Shown piece by piece: positions 31,357 to 42,785 of a stretch of 64,000 nucleotides of DNA. The DNA lies in contig BCKK01000008.1 of the NCBI GenBank assembly GCA_001600615.1, positions 62,001-126,000 of the forward strand, given 5' to 3'. The notes beneath the pieces are model-generated. The model did no database searches, was not told where the DNA came from, and saw nothing but the letters and a program-made list of their open reading frames with translations. The stretch is from Dioszegia crocea. Taxonomy: Eukaryota > Basidiomycota > Tremellomycetes > Tremellales > Bulleribasidiaceae. Numbering within the stretch: the stretch's first letter is position 1; every line of letters starts with the position of its first letter. The position numbers were made by a program, and so were the translations under genes.

Positions 31357-32311
31357 TGTGGGTATTGTAGAAGCTGAGGTAAGGTTCGGAGGCGAGTAAG
31401 AGGGGAGTTTGGCTGTGAGGTATGAGGAGTATGTCGGAGTGTGGAGCGGGGAGCGGGGAGGAGTAGCGATGATGTCGATGTGATGTAGTGAGTGGAGTCA
31501 GGGCAGGTTGATTGGATGATGTGTATGTTGAGAGAGAATGAAGTAAGATAGAGGGATAAAGAGGGTCGAAGGGATTTGATGGCAGGGAGGGACTACATGG
31601 CTGAGCGATACGGCCACTGTGACACCCCCCAAATGTCCGGTTTCAAGGGACGGTCGAAAGGAACGGACGCCGAACGTGTGAAGACATCGCGTTCCTTTGA
31701 TCATCAAGTCCTCGCAGGATTTTTAGGCCTGGAGCCTGGGAGAGTAGGGCGCCGGAGCCTTTGATCTCCGTCCAGACATATCAGAGGCATGGTCGGTTTA
31801 TGTTTCGAGCTCGAACGTGTTTGGCTGTCCGGTACTCCTCGGGGAGTCGCTGTCGGGAAGAAAGCGTAAGCGGAAGGTGAAATGGGCGTCGAGTCGCTTC
31901 GCTGCGGTCCGAATTCTGTCGGGGACTGACTCCTCGCATCGTGCTGGACTACTTGGCGGTCTAGTATACCACGATATTGATCCTAAGTACATCGTCTGAA
32001 CAGGTTCGCCCTTCGACAGATCAGCAATGAGCCCGATACTGATGTACGTAAGCAACGATTAGTGGCGCCTAGACATTTCGCCACTCAATATCTCAGTGGC
32101 CACTGGTGAGATGCGAGGTCAACCGTCGTCAGTGGGCACCAAGACAGCTAATGGTCTGTGTAAGACTGCGCTAGCTCATCATCGAGACAATCCAATCGAC
32201 ACGATGCATGTACACTAGTCAGGTCCCACCTCTATGTACGCCCTGCAGTCCCGACTTCAGAATCCCTACCGGCCCGCGCCCCCTGAAAGCTCAGCTCAGC
32301 TCGATGACACG
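31357..32311. other. Intergenic, 955 bp
   Basis: Between genes F and G on the same strand. Includes the F promoter (GAACGTGTGAAG near 31673 is a degenerate relative of the ACGCGTGTCA motif) and the G 3' end. Several short open frames here have no support. Confidence 0.4.
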
Positions 32312-32884
32312 CTAAGCAGAAGCTTTCTCAGCCTGACTCGCAGCGACTCTCTTCTCGATCCTGCCGCAGAATTCTTCCAAGACGTCATCCTCGTTCTGTC
32401 CTGCGAAAGCCGCGCCAGTCAGAAATCCTTCGCCTCTCCCAACGACACGACCCAAACCGAGGCCGGCGACGCCGAGTAGGACCGCTGACTTGGATACAGA
32501 GGGAAGATGGCTGCGGGCAGCGCTGACGGTATTGGAGATACAGCTCGGGATGTAGGCTCCTACAGTGGCGGCGGCACTGCTCATGTAGCCTCCGGCAGTC
32601 GTAGCGGCAGCGCTGACGGTGTCAGTGATAGCTGAAGGAAGGGGGAAGTGAGTTGTGCCGAGACCGAGGGAATAGGCAGTGTAGCCAGCAGCGGCAGTGA
32701 CAGCAGCACCGATGGCGAGCTTCTTGCCCATACCCATTGAGCTCTTCTTTGATGTGGCGGTATCGGTGGCTTTCGAGTCGCCATGCGTGTGGGTTGGGAA
32801 GGTGGTAAGGGCAGAGTAGGCCGTGGCGGCTGCAGCCTTGGCCACCTCCCAGTTGGTAGCGTAAGGAACGATGGGTGAGAACAT
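32312..32884 (-). CDS. Small Gly/Ala-rich membrane protein (family member G)
   Basis: Single exon, 190 residues. N-terminus has a mildly hydrophobic helix (VAKAAAATAYSALTTF) and a His/Thr/Ser-rich polar part. A Gly-zipper-like hydrophobic segment (about 50-75, GMGKKLAIGAAVTAAAGYTA) comes next. A Ser/Ala-rich amphipathic stretch (ITDTVSAAATTAGGYMSSAA) follows, then SNTVSAARSHLPS and SKSAVLLGVAGLGLGRVVG (about 135-155). The HLPS..KSAVLL block aligns with NHLPTYKNAVLLSK of gene B, linking this gene to the B/C/D cluster 30 kb away. The tail is acidic then mixed (NEDDVLEEFCGRIEKRVAAS). A good TATA box (TATAAAA on the minus strand, 33018-33012) lies ~130 bp upstream. Function unknown. Confidence 0.7.
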   Translation of the reverse strand: MFSPIVPYATNWEVAKAAAATAYSALTTFPTHTHGDSKATDTATSKKSSMGMGKKLAIGAAVTAAAGYTAYSLGLGTTHFPLPSAITDTVSAAATTAGGYMSSAAATVGAYIPSCISNTVSAARSHLPSVSKSAVLLGVAGLGLGRVVGRGEGFLTGAAFAGQNEDDVLEEFCGRIEKRVAASQAEKASA

Positions 32885-33385
32885 TGCTGCTGAGTGAGTG
32901 GGCTGTTGAGAGTGGAGAAGGTAATCGTAGATGGGTGATTGACCTGATGTACTGAGTGAGGATTGATGAAGATGATGTACGATTGATGGATAAATTTGAG
33001 GTGCTGCGGGCTTTTATAATCGGACGGGGGGGATAGCGGGTGACATGACAGCTGACCCCCTGTGATGACTGCACAGCCCCCCAGGGACGTAGATCAATGG
33101 AGATTGAGACCGAGACGTGTGTCGACATCCGTCCTTTGAAGCTCAGGGATGTCACACTTGGCTTATCTTACAACGCTCGAGGTCAGAGTGGGGTAAGTGG
33201 GGGTGCAGGGGAAGAATCTAAAGAAGGAGGACAACGGGGAGAGCATCAACGGAAGTCAGGTCGTGGCACGTTACAGTCAAGAAGTAGCTATCACGTTGGC
33301 TGAAATAGTGCTTTCGTCCCGCTCAAACCCATCGCCTCTTTCACCTTCACCCAAACCAGCACAGCTCATTTCAATCCTGATCAGA
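32885..33385. promoter_or_regulatory. Divergent promoter region of gene G and the 33.4-kb locus
   Basis: 501 bp. TATAAAA on the minus strand at 33018-33012 serves gene G. GACGTGTGTCGACATCCG near 33114 is a palindromic-looking relative of the ACGCGTGTCA motif but without the core. Nothing else recognised. Confidence 0.4.
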
Positions 33386-34039
33386 ATGGACCCAGCCATC
33401 AAACAAGAGTCTGCTGATGATCCGTCAGAGCTGTCAGATGAAGTGATCAAGGCGGCCTGGGATACCCTCGCCAAAAACATCGTCGATGGATACTGATAGT
33501 GAGTTTGCATCATTGTCAAGGTTCAGACTGCGTGTACGAGCTTGGGCTGAATGTCAAAGTCTCGAAGGACCCAGGACGCACTACGAGACGTGGGATACAA
33601 ATCTCTGTGTGGCCGCCACTGAGCACCAATTGGTCCTGAAGAAGATTTCGGCGTTAGACAACGCTGTGAGTTTGACCTGGCTCCTCTTGCCTGTGATGAA
33701 GTGTCAATTGGCCGGCCCCTAGACACTCATCTGATATAATAGAGGGGACAGGACAACACGAGCTCGAGCGTGGCAGGACTGCCCGATCGCGTGCAAGCCC
33801 TGGATCGAGTGTCAGCCTCCTACTGCGTGCACGCATTGGAAGGCCTCATACACTCCTTGGACAACAGCGTGAGTTGTGACGACGTCGCCAACTTTCAGTG
33901 GCTGCAGGGCACAGTGACCGAAGACGACATCGGGACACTCGAGGCGAGCCTCGTAGGATTCACGTACGTGCCAGACTCTGGACCCTGGGCCGGAGCCAAC
34001 AAGGAGTCACGACTGCAGGAACACGGGGCTATGCAGTAG
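33386..34039 (+). pseudogene. Candidate multi-exon orphan gene with an in-frame stop
   Basis: ATG at 33386 opens MDPAIKQESADDPSELSDEV, but the frame meets TGA at 33494-33496, just before a perfect GTGAGT donor at 33499. If the exon is joined in phase to 33560-33665, then 33752-33868 and 33908-34039, a continuous downstream frame results. It contains THYETWDTNLCVAATEHQ, DRVSASYCVHALEGLIHSL, and ends VGFTYVPDSGPWAGANKES. The splice sites have normal GTGAGT donors; the 39-nt segment 33869-33907 is a multiple of three and may be retained. IKQESADD resembles IKTEDTSAD in the intact neighbour at 34600, hinting at paralogy. Alternatives: a 36-residue peptide, or a mis-predicted first exon. Not a confident gene. 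Confidence 0.38.
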
Positions 34040-34599
34040 ATCGCGACCGGCCTGAGGTTGTGCGGGTGATTGTGATGTATAGTGTTCTGCTGTAATGTCA
34101 TCCGATGTCTGGTGGTCTTGAAGGAAGACGTATCATACTAGCGCGACAGTCCTCAGCGGTGAGACATCGATACAGCACCGACATAGCTCCAGTCCACTCG
34201 AGCTCCTCCATCCAGCCCGCCAAATATCGTCGAGATCAATCAGCTCCGTCATCGACCCTCACCGCCCCGTACCTCCACATCAGACCTGTATCAATCCCCA
34301 TGCTCAGCTGTCTTCTCCCCGCTACGCCTAATTCTCATAAGCGCGCGCAAATACTCACGAGTGCCCCAAACTCCCTGCCGTAGTCCGTCAACGGTAAGCT
34401 ACGAGAACCTTCGATTCCCCACCGAGCCCAAGCTGCGGATTACAGCGCAATCCCTTTCACCTGCAATTCCTTTCAGAACGAGCTCCAGGGGTACCAGCGG
34501 GTGATTCTGTTGTTCCGGACCTATGCCCATTCTCCACTCACCACCTCTTTTTCGCCACCCACTGGTACTGATCGACTTCAGTATCCACTGCACATCATC
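34040..34599. other. Intergenic, 560 bp
   Basis: Upstream region of the 34.6-kb gene. No ACGCGT core or clear TATA box noticed. A 183-codon minus-strand frame (34399-34950) overlaps the next gene antisense and is rejected. Confidence 0.4.
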
Positions 34600-35335
34600 A
34601 TGAACTCGGGGATCCAGAAACAGAAGAAGCCCAGCAATCCCAGAAAGCCCAGCAAAAGGAAGCCCATCATCAAGACCGAAGACACGTCTGCTGATGAGCG
34701 CGAACTTGACGGATCTACGTAAGCATTCAATCAGTCCATCGTCTTGTTGCTCTTGGCCCTGCTGATCGCGAGCAGCACCGAGGATGTCGACATGAAGAAT
34801 GAAGGCGAGGGCGCAGTGTTCGACTATTGTGAGGCCATGCTCATTCAACAGCATCTGGATTCTCTGATCAGCATGTACGGGGCCGGGAAGGGCGATCTGG
34901 TAAGTCACAATGTATACTATACGCCCCACACGTCGCCTGGCGAGGGACATCTACTCTGCTGATTATGCGAAGGAGATTTCAAGATGGTGCGAATCCAGCG
35001 GCGCCCCCCAATGGATGTCGGAGATGGGGTTCAAGAAGCTGAAAATCAGCCAAAAGACTCAGGGTAAGCTGGTGGAGAGCTTGGGCGCCGAGTTGGAGAC
35101 ACGCTACACCCTGGAAGAGGCGCGCAGCTTTCTCGGCATCGCAGGTGAGACGAACACGATGTCCCGCGAGGGCAGCGGCGGCGTGACGGCCGAGTCGTTC
35201 GGTGGTGCGGGTCCAGGCCCTGCGACTGCTTCGAATCGGGGCACCGGGGGAAGCGGCACCGGGTACATGGAGGAAGGCGGCACCCGATTCGTGGATCCAG
35301 CGGAGATCTCAGTCCGGGATCAGCGTTGGGACTGA
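34600..35335 (+). CDS. Small orphan protein in three exons
   Basis: Exons 34600-34718, 34776-34899 and 34973-35335 (201 residues, phases consistent). The acceptor of intron 1 is ambiguous by one codon (two AGs four bases apart). N-terminus very basic (IQKQKKPSNPRKPSKRKPII), then KTEDTSADERELDGS. Exon 2 has an acidic helix (EDVDMKNEGEGAVFDYCEAM) and LDSLISMYGAGKGD. Exon 3 has EISRWCESSGAPQWMSEMGF and a helical TRYTLEEARSFLGIAG, then a Gly-rich disordered tail ending VRDQRWD. No transmembrane segment. The basic N-terminus suggests nuclear or nucleic-acid contact, which is inference only. Likely related to the disrupted locus just upstream. Confidence 0.6.
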
Positions 35336-35559
35336 GCTGAGGTATCGGATGCGTTCTGATTTCGTACTTGTGAATATACCATGGTGATGGGAGGGCGTTA
35401 TGAATGTGAGAATTTCAGCATGATGCCTCCCTTGTTCATAAGTAGTCTTTATTAGCTCTACCTGAATCCCAGCCATTTCCGCCATTTCGCCAATGAATAT
35501 CCAGCCATCCGATCTCTTCCCCTGTTCCACCTCACAAAGAGTCTGCATTCCTTCCCTGC

Positions 35560-37174
<1,615 letters not shown>

Positions 37175-37473
37175 TGCTTGAGCAGGTAAGGGATTGTAAG
37201 TGGAGAGTACGGTAGAGTGCCGCAAATCAGAAAAGTTGGAAAGTGAAAGCCGAGTCAGACGTAGCTGGGGCTCCACATGAGGAATAGGCGCGGCTGTCCT
37301 CGAGTGACGTAATACAGATAGGCGCAGGCGGTACTCCTCCACCACTTGAGCCTGCAGCCAAAAGGCCATCATCCATCTCTCATCACCTATAATCAGACTC
37401 TGCATCACCGACCTCGCCTACTCAGGCTCAATCGTCGAGATCTAACCTCTCACTGCGAGGCAAAATCAACAGT
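37175..37473. promoter_or_regulatory. Bidirectional promoter DAHP synthase / VPS55
   Basis: 299 bp between divergent ATGs. No TATA box seen. Carries GAGTGACGTAATAC near 37303, a CRE/ATF-like TGACGTAA. Confidence 0.4.
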
Positions 37474-38229
37474 ATGGTCGGCGGTCTGAAAAGTAGGTCG
37501 TCTCTACATCTGGCCCCCTGCGTATATCGGCCGAGCACCCGACGGAATCGCTCCCTTCGTCCTTTATCGAAAGGGATGCTACCTCTACACTGGGCCTTTG
37601 ACAGGGCAATACATCGAACCGCATCCGGTGTTGACTCGATTCCGACAAATACCTCAGCCTGACCCCTCGTCCAAACTAAAGATCGCACTTCCAATCTACC
37701 CATCATCCCCCAGAATGCTCTGTCTACATCTCTATGGCTCAGCACTGACGTTCCCAGCTGTCATCCTTCTAGCCTTTGTCTTGGCACTGGGTTTCCTTCT
37801 TGTGATTCTATCTTGCGCACTATGGGCAAATTGGCTACCACTATTCGTCGGTACGTACCAGCCAGCCCAGACTCCCATGACCTACACTGACAAATGACAG
37901 CCCTCACATTCGTGCTTGCCCCTCTACCAAACGCAATCTGTTCAAGACATGCAGGAGCGGATGACTTCTCATCAGAGGGTAATTCGGCATACACAGATTT
38001 CGGTAGATTCGTCACTGGGATGTTGGTCGTGAGCTTACCCTCACCCTCCTGGAATGAGTCAAAGCTGATCCCTTAGACTACCGGCCTGGCATTACCGCTC
38101 CTACTCTCCCACTCGGATCTTATCCAACCTGCAGCGTGCTGGATGTCTATCGCTGGAGGAGGGTTAGTGTATGGGACGATAATGGTTTATTCGGGATGGT
38201 TTGGTGGAGGAGGGGATGATGAGTTCTAG
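37474..38229 (+). CDS. VPS55: Vps55/LEPROT-family vacuolar sorting membrane protein
   Basis: Four exons: 37474-37492 (19 nt), 37758-37850, 37901-38028, 38077-38229 (130 residues). The short first exon gives MVGGLK and joins TVILLAFVLALGFLLVILSC, restoring the family start. Family landmarks: ALWANWLPLFVALTFVLAPL, PNAICSRHAGADDF, FGRFVTGMLVVTGLALPLLL, AACWMSIAGGGLVYGTIMVY and a final GWFGGGGDDEF. Four hydrophobic segments, as expected for Vps55, which works with Vps68 in late-endosome to vacuole traffic. Intron 1 is long (265 nt) and holds several spurious open frames. Length equals the usual 130-140. Divergent from DAHP synthase. Confidence 0.93.
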
Positions 38230-38864
38230 TTGTAGGTATAGGAGATGATATGAAGGTGCGAAGGATAGAAAGGGATCGGATCTTGTACTCTGAAGCATGG
38301 AAGGACTCATCTCAAGTCGGAGAGCTCTCGCCACCCGGGTTCGGCGCTTTGCGTCCGCCTGCGAGCTTGGACTAGGCTTACAGTGTGGCAAGGCATTTTC
38401 CTGCGATCCTTCACTCTGTGGCTCTGTATGATTCGACACCATGAGTGACATACCTCTCTACACCACTCGTGCGTCCAGGCGCCTGGGCCTGCACCACATG
38501 GGGGACCCTTTTCGGGCATCGGGCCGTTCGGCCAACTCCGATGGGTCAAAATCGCTTACAGATCGATAGATAGCCCCCAAAGGATTCACTCTCTAGGCTG
38601 AGCTACCACTTTGTCCCCTTGTATAAGGCAGGCCTCTATCCCGACAGCGACAACAAATCGGCAGTCATTCCCGTACTCTCGCGTACGCACAGGAATTCGT
38701 ATCGACCAACGTCTAGAAAAGGCCCTCGTTCGAACTTGTTGCCGATCGCTCCGGCCTTATCTCCCACTGTCAATCTCTCCTTAGGCGCATCCCCATCCCA
38801 TTCCCACCCAAGCTGAAGATATCTATCCTGCTCGTTGCTTCCCTCCTAGATCGACATTATCGCC
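38230..38864. other. Intergenic, 635 bp
   Basis: VPS55 3' UTR and MFS transporter promoter. A minus-strand stretch around 38460-38620 has A-box-like TAGCTCAG and GTTGGCCGAACGG words but no matching B box; not called as tRNA. No other feature seen. Confidence 0.4.
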
Positions 38865-41800
38865 ATGTCCCGCCGAGATCAATACGGCTCAACCGCCTCC
38901 CCATCCCCTTTACCGCACCACATCCGCCCCTCTACCTCCCGCACCCCCTCCTCATCTTCCGCCAATTCATCCCGACACCCACACGCCCAACAGAGAGAAT
39001 TCGTCCCCTCGACCGATGCAGGTCTCGCGTCCGAACCTGGTCCGTCTGGTCTAGGCGAGAGATGGGTATTTGAACATGCCGAGCATCCCCACCACCACCA
39101 CCACCACCACCACCACCACCGGACGGACGACGAAGATGATGGCGAGAGTGAGGAAGAAGGATCGGAAGATGGGTCAGAGGCCGACTGGAAAGCAGCGAAA
39201 GAGACCGCTGACGCCCGCGTGCCTAAATGGCGGAGAGCAAGTCCGAGGTGGTTATACCCTTTCGTCACTGGTGCGACACTCGCATTGGGTATGGGGATCG
39301 CTCCCCGAAGTGAGATTTATGTCAATTTGGCTTGTTTGGCTCATCCGCCGAGGACGCCTAGCTCTTTGGGCCTAGGTTTGGGCGAGGTATCAGAAGGTGG
39401 AGGAAGATGGGGAGGATTGAAGATGTACTCTTTCCACTCGCTTTACACGGATCAACAGGCACTCGAATCTGCTCTTACAACCTACGCCCCCATCGATAAC
39501 TCGACTGGGACATCCGATCCTATTTCCGTACCCTCACCTAACCCCTCTTATCCCGATCTGTCCCCGGCGGATAAATGGTTCCTCAAGGTCCAAAGGGATA
39601 TATACGACTATGAGACCCTTAAGCGGACTCGATCGCGGTCTGGCGGTAACGCCGGGAAACCATCATCTAAATCTTCCGTCACTCTTCCCTCTCCGACCGA
39701 TCGGCCGGGACGTCATGTGGACAACGGCGAGGGTGATCATAGGGATGGACCTGGAGCTGGAGCTGGGGCTGGAGCTGGACCTGAGCATAAACCGGACTTA
39801 CCGCCGTATAGGGAGATTGACCCAAAGGCTTGTAAGCGGGATCCGGGAGTTCAAGCTGCTGCTGCGAAGCTAGTGATGAGTGAGTTCATGTCCTGTGGCT
39901 TAAGAAATTGGGCGGCAAACGAAATTTGGCATAGGAAGGAGAGGGGCGTTGGTTACAGCGGTGACGCAGAGAAGCTGGCAACTTAACGGGCAACTTGAGC
40001 TAATGATACAGCTATGACATTGGCACTTGGAATCTTATCCGCTTTGACGACTGGGTATTGGGGTCAAATGTCAGATAAGATTGGCCGGACGAGGATAATG
40101 GCGATATTGATGACTGGGCTATTGCTCAAGTGAGTCTTTCGCCGTTTCTTCACCTCACGAGCATAGTCTTCTTCCTTACTATCCTGATCTCTCCCCTCTG
40201 CTCTCTACTTCCCCTCCCTACCCTCCCTTCCGCATCCCAATTCAGCGCTTCCATCCCGCCCATCAAGACTCAAGCTGACCTCCAGTGAAATCTGCTTCAC
40301 TCTAGTAGCCACCTTCCCGCACCTGGCCCCCGGCGGATACCGCGCGCTCCTCATCGGCCCAACCCTCGAAGGTCTCCTTGGCGGAATCGCAACCCTCACT
40401 GCCACGCTAAACGCGTATGTCTCTGACGTGACGCCTGATGGATCCCGAGCGTCCGTCTTTGCTCGGATGGGCGGGATATTCATGCTGGGTTTCGCGTGTG
40501 GGCCTGTATTGGGAAGTTTTGTCATTAAAGCTACAGGCAACATGTGAGTATTCCCCCACTTACGGTATAGCCGAGGTACAAGCATCAGCTTATCATCTTA
40601 GCATGACACCGTTCTACCTCAACATTTGCGTACTGGCATTCTACGTCCTCTTCATCCTTCTCATCCTTCCCGAATCACTATCCAAAGAAGCCCGTTCAAT
40701 CTTATCGAAAACAGCCAAAATCGCATCAGACGAACAAAGGCGGAAAGATACCTTGGCGCGAGAATGGGAGAATGAGACGCCGAGTTTGGATCCAATGGGT
40801 GAAGAACGGGAAGATCCATTCTTGTCTGTTTCCTCACCTGTAACTCCTTCTCGACCTAGCGCTGGAGATTCAGGATGGAGTCGACGGTTCTCTATGTCTG
40901 CTACGCCTAGTAAGCGGCAGAAGAGGATGACAGGGGTTGCGAGGCGTGGGTTGAGGAAGAGTACTGCGTTTATTAGGCCTTTGGCGATATTTATGCCTAA
41001 GATGAAGGAGGATGGAGGGAGGGATTGGAATATGACTGTTACGGGTGCTGCGCTCTTTACCATGTCGCTCATGATGGTGAGTCTTTCCCTAGTGTAGTGT
41101 CTTGGAGAAGAGCTGATGGTTCAGGGTGTATATCAGGTTAAGGCGCAGTATACGCTCTACACGTTTGGGTGGACTTCTGCTCAGGTACGTCAGACTAAGA
41201 CATCGCTAGGATTTGATGCTTATACTATAGCTTGGCCCTTACATGTCGCTACTAGGCTTCTCCAGGGGCTTCGTTATGCTTGTCTTGTTACCTGGTAAGT
41301 CCTCGCCTTGGTCTGGCTATAGACAGGTGCTGATTTGCCAGTGGCAATGCGCCTTGCAAAGCCATACTTCGTAGCCGCTCCTTCACCTTCAGCCCCCGCC
41401 GATCCATCTTCCTCAACCTTCAGCGCCATCAGCGGTCTATCATCATCCACCGTCCGGCCAAACTCCCAGCCTACCGAGTCCTCCCCTCTCTTCTCAACTT
41501 CCACACCTGCAACTCCCAATACCAAATCCAAACCCACACCCGCACTCAAAGCACGTCGTCCAGCCACTCTAGACCTCTGGACAGCGCGTCTCTCCCTAGG
41601 ATGGGAAGCAGCAATGTACCTCGTTCTCGCCCTAAATCTACCCGAAATCCCATTCATAGCCATCTCAGCTCTCGTAACACTATCGGCAGCCTCAAACCCG
41701 GCCGTCAATTCCCTCGCCCTCTCATTTATCCCCAACAGTCGTGAAGCTGGGAAACTCTTTGGCGGCGTTGCAGTCTTGCACGCTTTGGGATCCACTTTAA

Positions 41801-42003
41801 TTGGACCGCTAGCATTTGGGACGTTGTTCTCTGTTACAGTTGGGAAATTCGCCCCGGCCGTTTGGGTGTTGGCTGGTTTGGTCCAGGCTGTTAGTTTGGG
41901 ATTTATGTGTTTTGTGCGGATACCTAAGGAGAAGGAGGAAGGTGGGGAGGATGGCAGGGGGAGAGTGAGGAGGAGTAAGAGTGGGACCGGGTTGAGGAAA
42001 TGA
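38865..42003 (+). CDS. Major facilitator superfamily transporter with long soluble N-terminus
   Basis: Seven exons: 38865-39879, 40012-40129, 40286-40543, 40602-41076, 41125-41184, 41231-41294, 41342-42003 (883 residues). Exon 1 is a ~100-residue disordered leader with ten His in a row, then acidic EDDGESEEEGSEDGSEAD. The first membrane segment is near 128-146 (WLYPFVTGATLALGMGIAP). The MFS A-motif GYWGQMSDKIGRTRIM is in exon 2, followed by NEICFTLVATFPHLAPGGYR, LLGGIATLTATLNAYVSDVT, and FMLGFACGPVLGSFV. After a long cytosolic loop, LLGFSRGFVMLVLLP is rebuilt across exon 6. The rest resembles fungal MFSD14/TCR-like drug:proton antiporters. The loop between segments 1 and 2 is unusually long (~200 residues). 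Substrate unknown. Confidence 0.86.
39090..39119. repeat. (CAC)10 trinucleotide repeat coding polyhistidine
   Basis: Ten CAC codons in a row in MFS exon 1, next to an acidic tract. A likely length-variable microsatellite. Confidence 0.85.
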
Positions 42004-42785
42004 TCATGTCGAGGGGTTATGCGGGGCCTTAAGGGGCGAGAGGGCCGTGGGAGGATCCTATAGAGGAAGACCAATTTGTAGCTTTGGATCACTGGGTGTA
42101 TGCAATAGATACGACTTGCCTTGCCGTATGCTGCCTCTTGTGCCACATACATACGATCACTTGTGACTTGACCGTCCTTATGCTCGATCGGATTCACAAG
42201 TAGGGTGGGCCTCCATGGAGCCCCACAGACGCGTTAGTTCCTAAATTATGTAGCGCACGCGACGCGGATCGGATGTATAAAGTTTTTCGTCCAAAGCCCT
42301 GAGCGCGATTTAGAGTTTGAGGGGGGGAAATGTGCCACACTCGCCAAATAAGGGAGGGTAGGTGCGGGCAAGGCAAAGAGCAGTGCAGCCTACCTCTATA
42401 CACATCCTCTATATCATCCATCCGCCTCATCTGCTATCCACAGCGCACTGCCTCAAAGCGTGTATACACGCGTCTGAGACAGTTCTGTGAATCGACTTCA
42501 GAAACTCAGAGACGGACGCAATATCTTTTCCTTTCCATCCCCGCTAGCCCCTGAAATTAAACCCAAGCGGTGGCCGTGCGAGAGAGACACGATATCCTCC
42601 GATACACTTCTAGGCTGGGCATAGAGATCAACACCTCGCCCTCGTCCTCTTATTCATCTCCTCTACATACACATCTCATCGTATCGACATTGAGTGATCG
42701 CTACGACAAATCCACCCGTCGCGTCCCTCGTTGACTCCCCCCCTTCCCTTCAACCCCCATTCCACACCCCGAATCGCGACCCAAC
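42004..42785. promoter_or_regulatory. Intergenic/promoter region upstream of alpha-1,3-glucan synthase, 782 bp
   Basis: ACGCGTTAGT at 42226 and ACGCGTCTGA at 42468-42477 (318-309 bp upstream of the ATG). ATGTATAAAG at about 42262 is TATA-like but 520 bp away. No gene recognised. Confidence 0.4.

Noticed and set aside
34399..34950. 183-codon minus-strand frame
   Set aside because: Antisense to the spliced 34600 gene, which has consistent introns; composition is that of a shadow frame.
38400..38620. Possible tRNA gene on the minus strand
   Set aside because: A-box-like words TAGCTCAG and GTTGGCCGAACGG occur, but no GGTTCRANNCC B box or closing acceptor stem could be matched.
39090..39119. Short regular repeat as possible CRISPR-like array
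   Set aside because: It is an uninterrupted CAC codon repeat inside a transporter exon, without spacers, in a eukaryotic genome.
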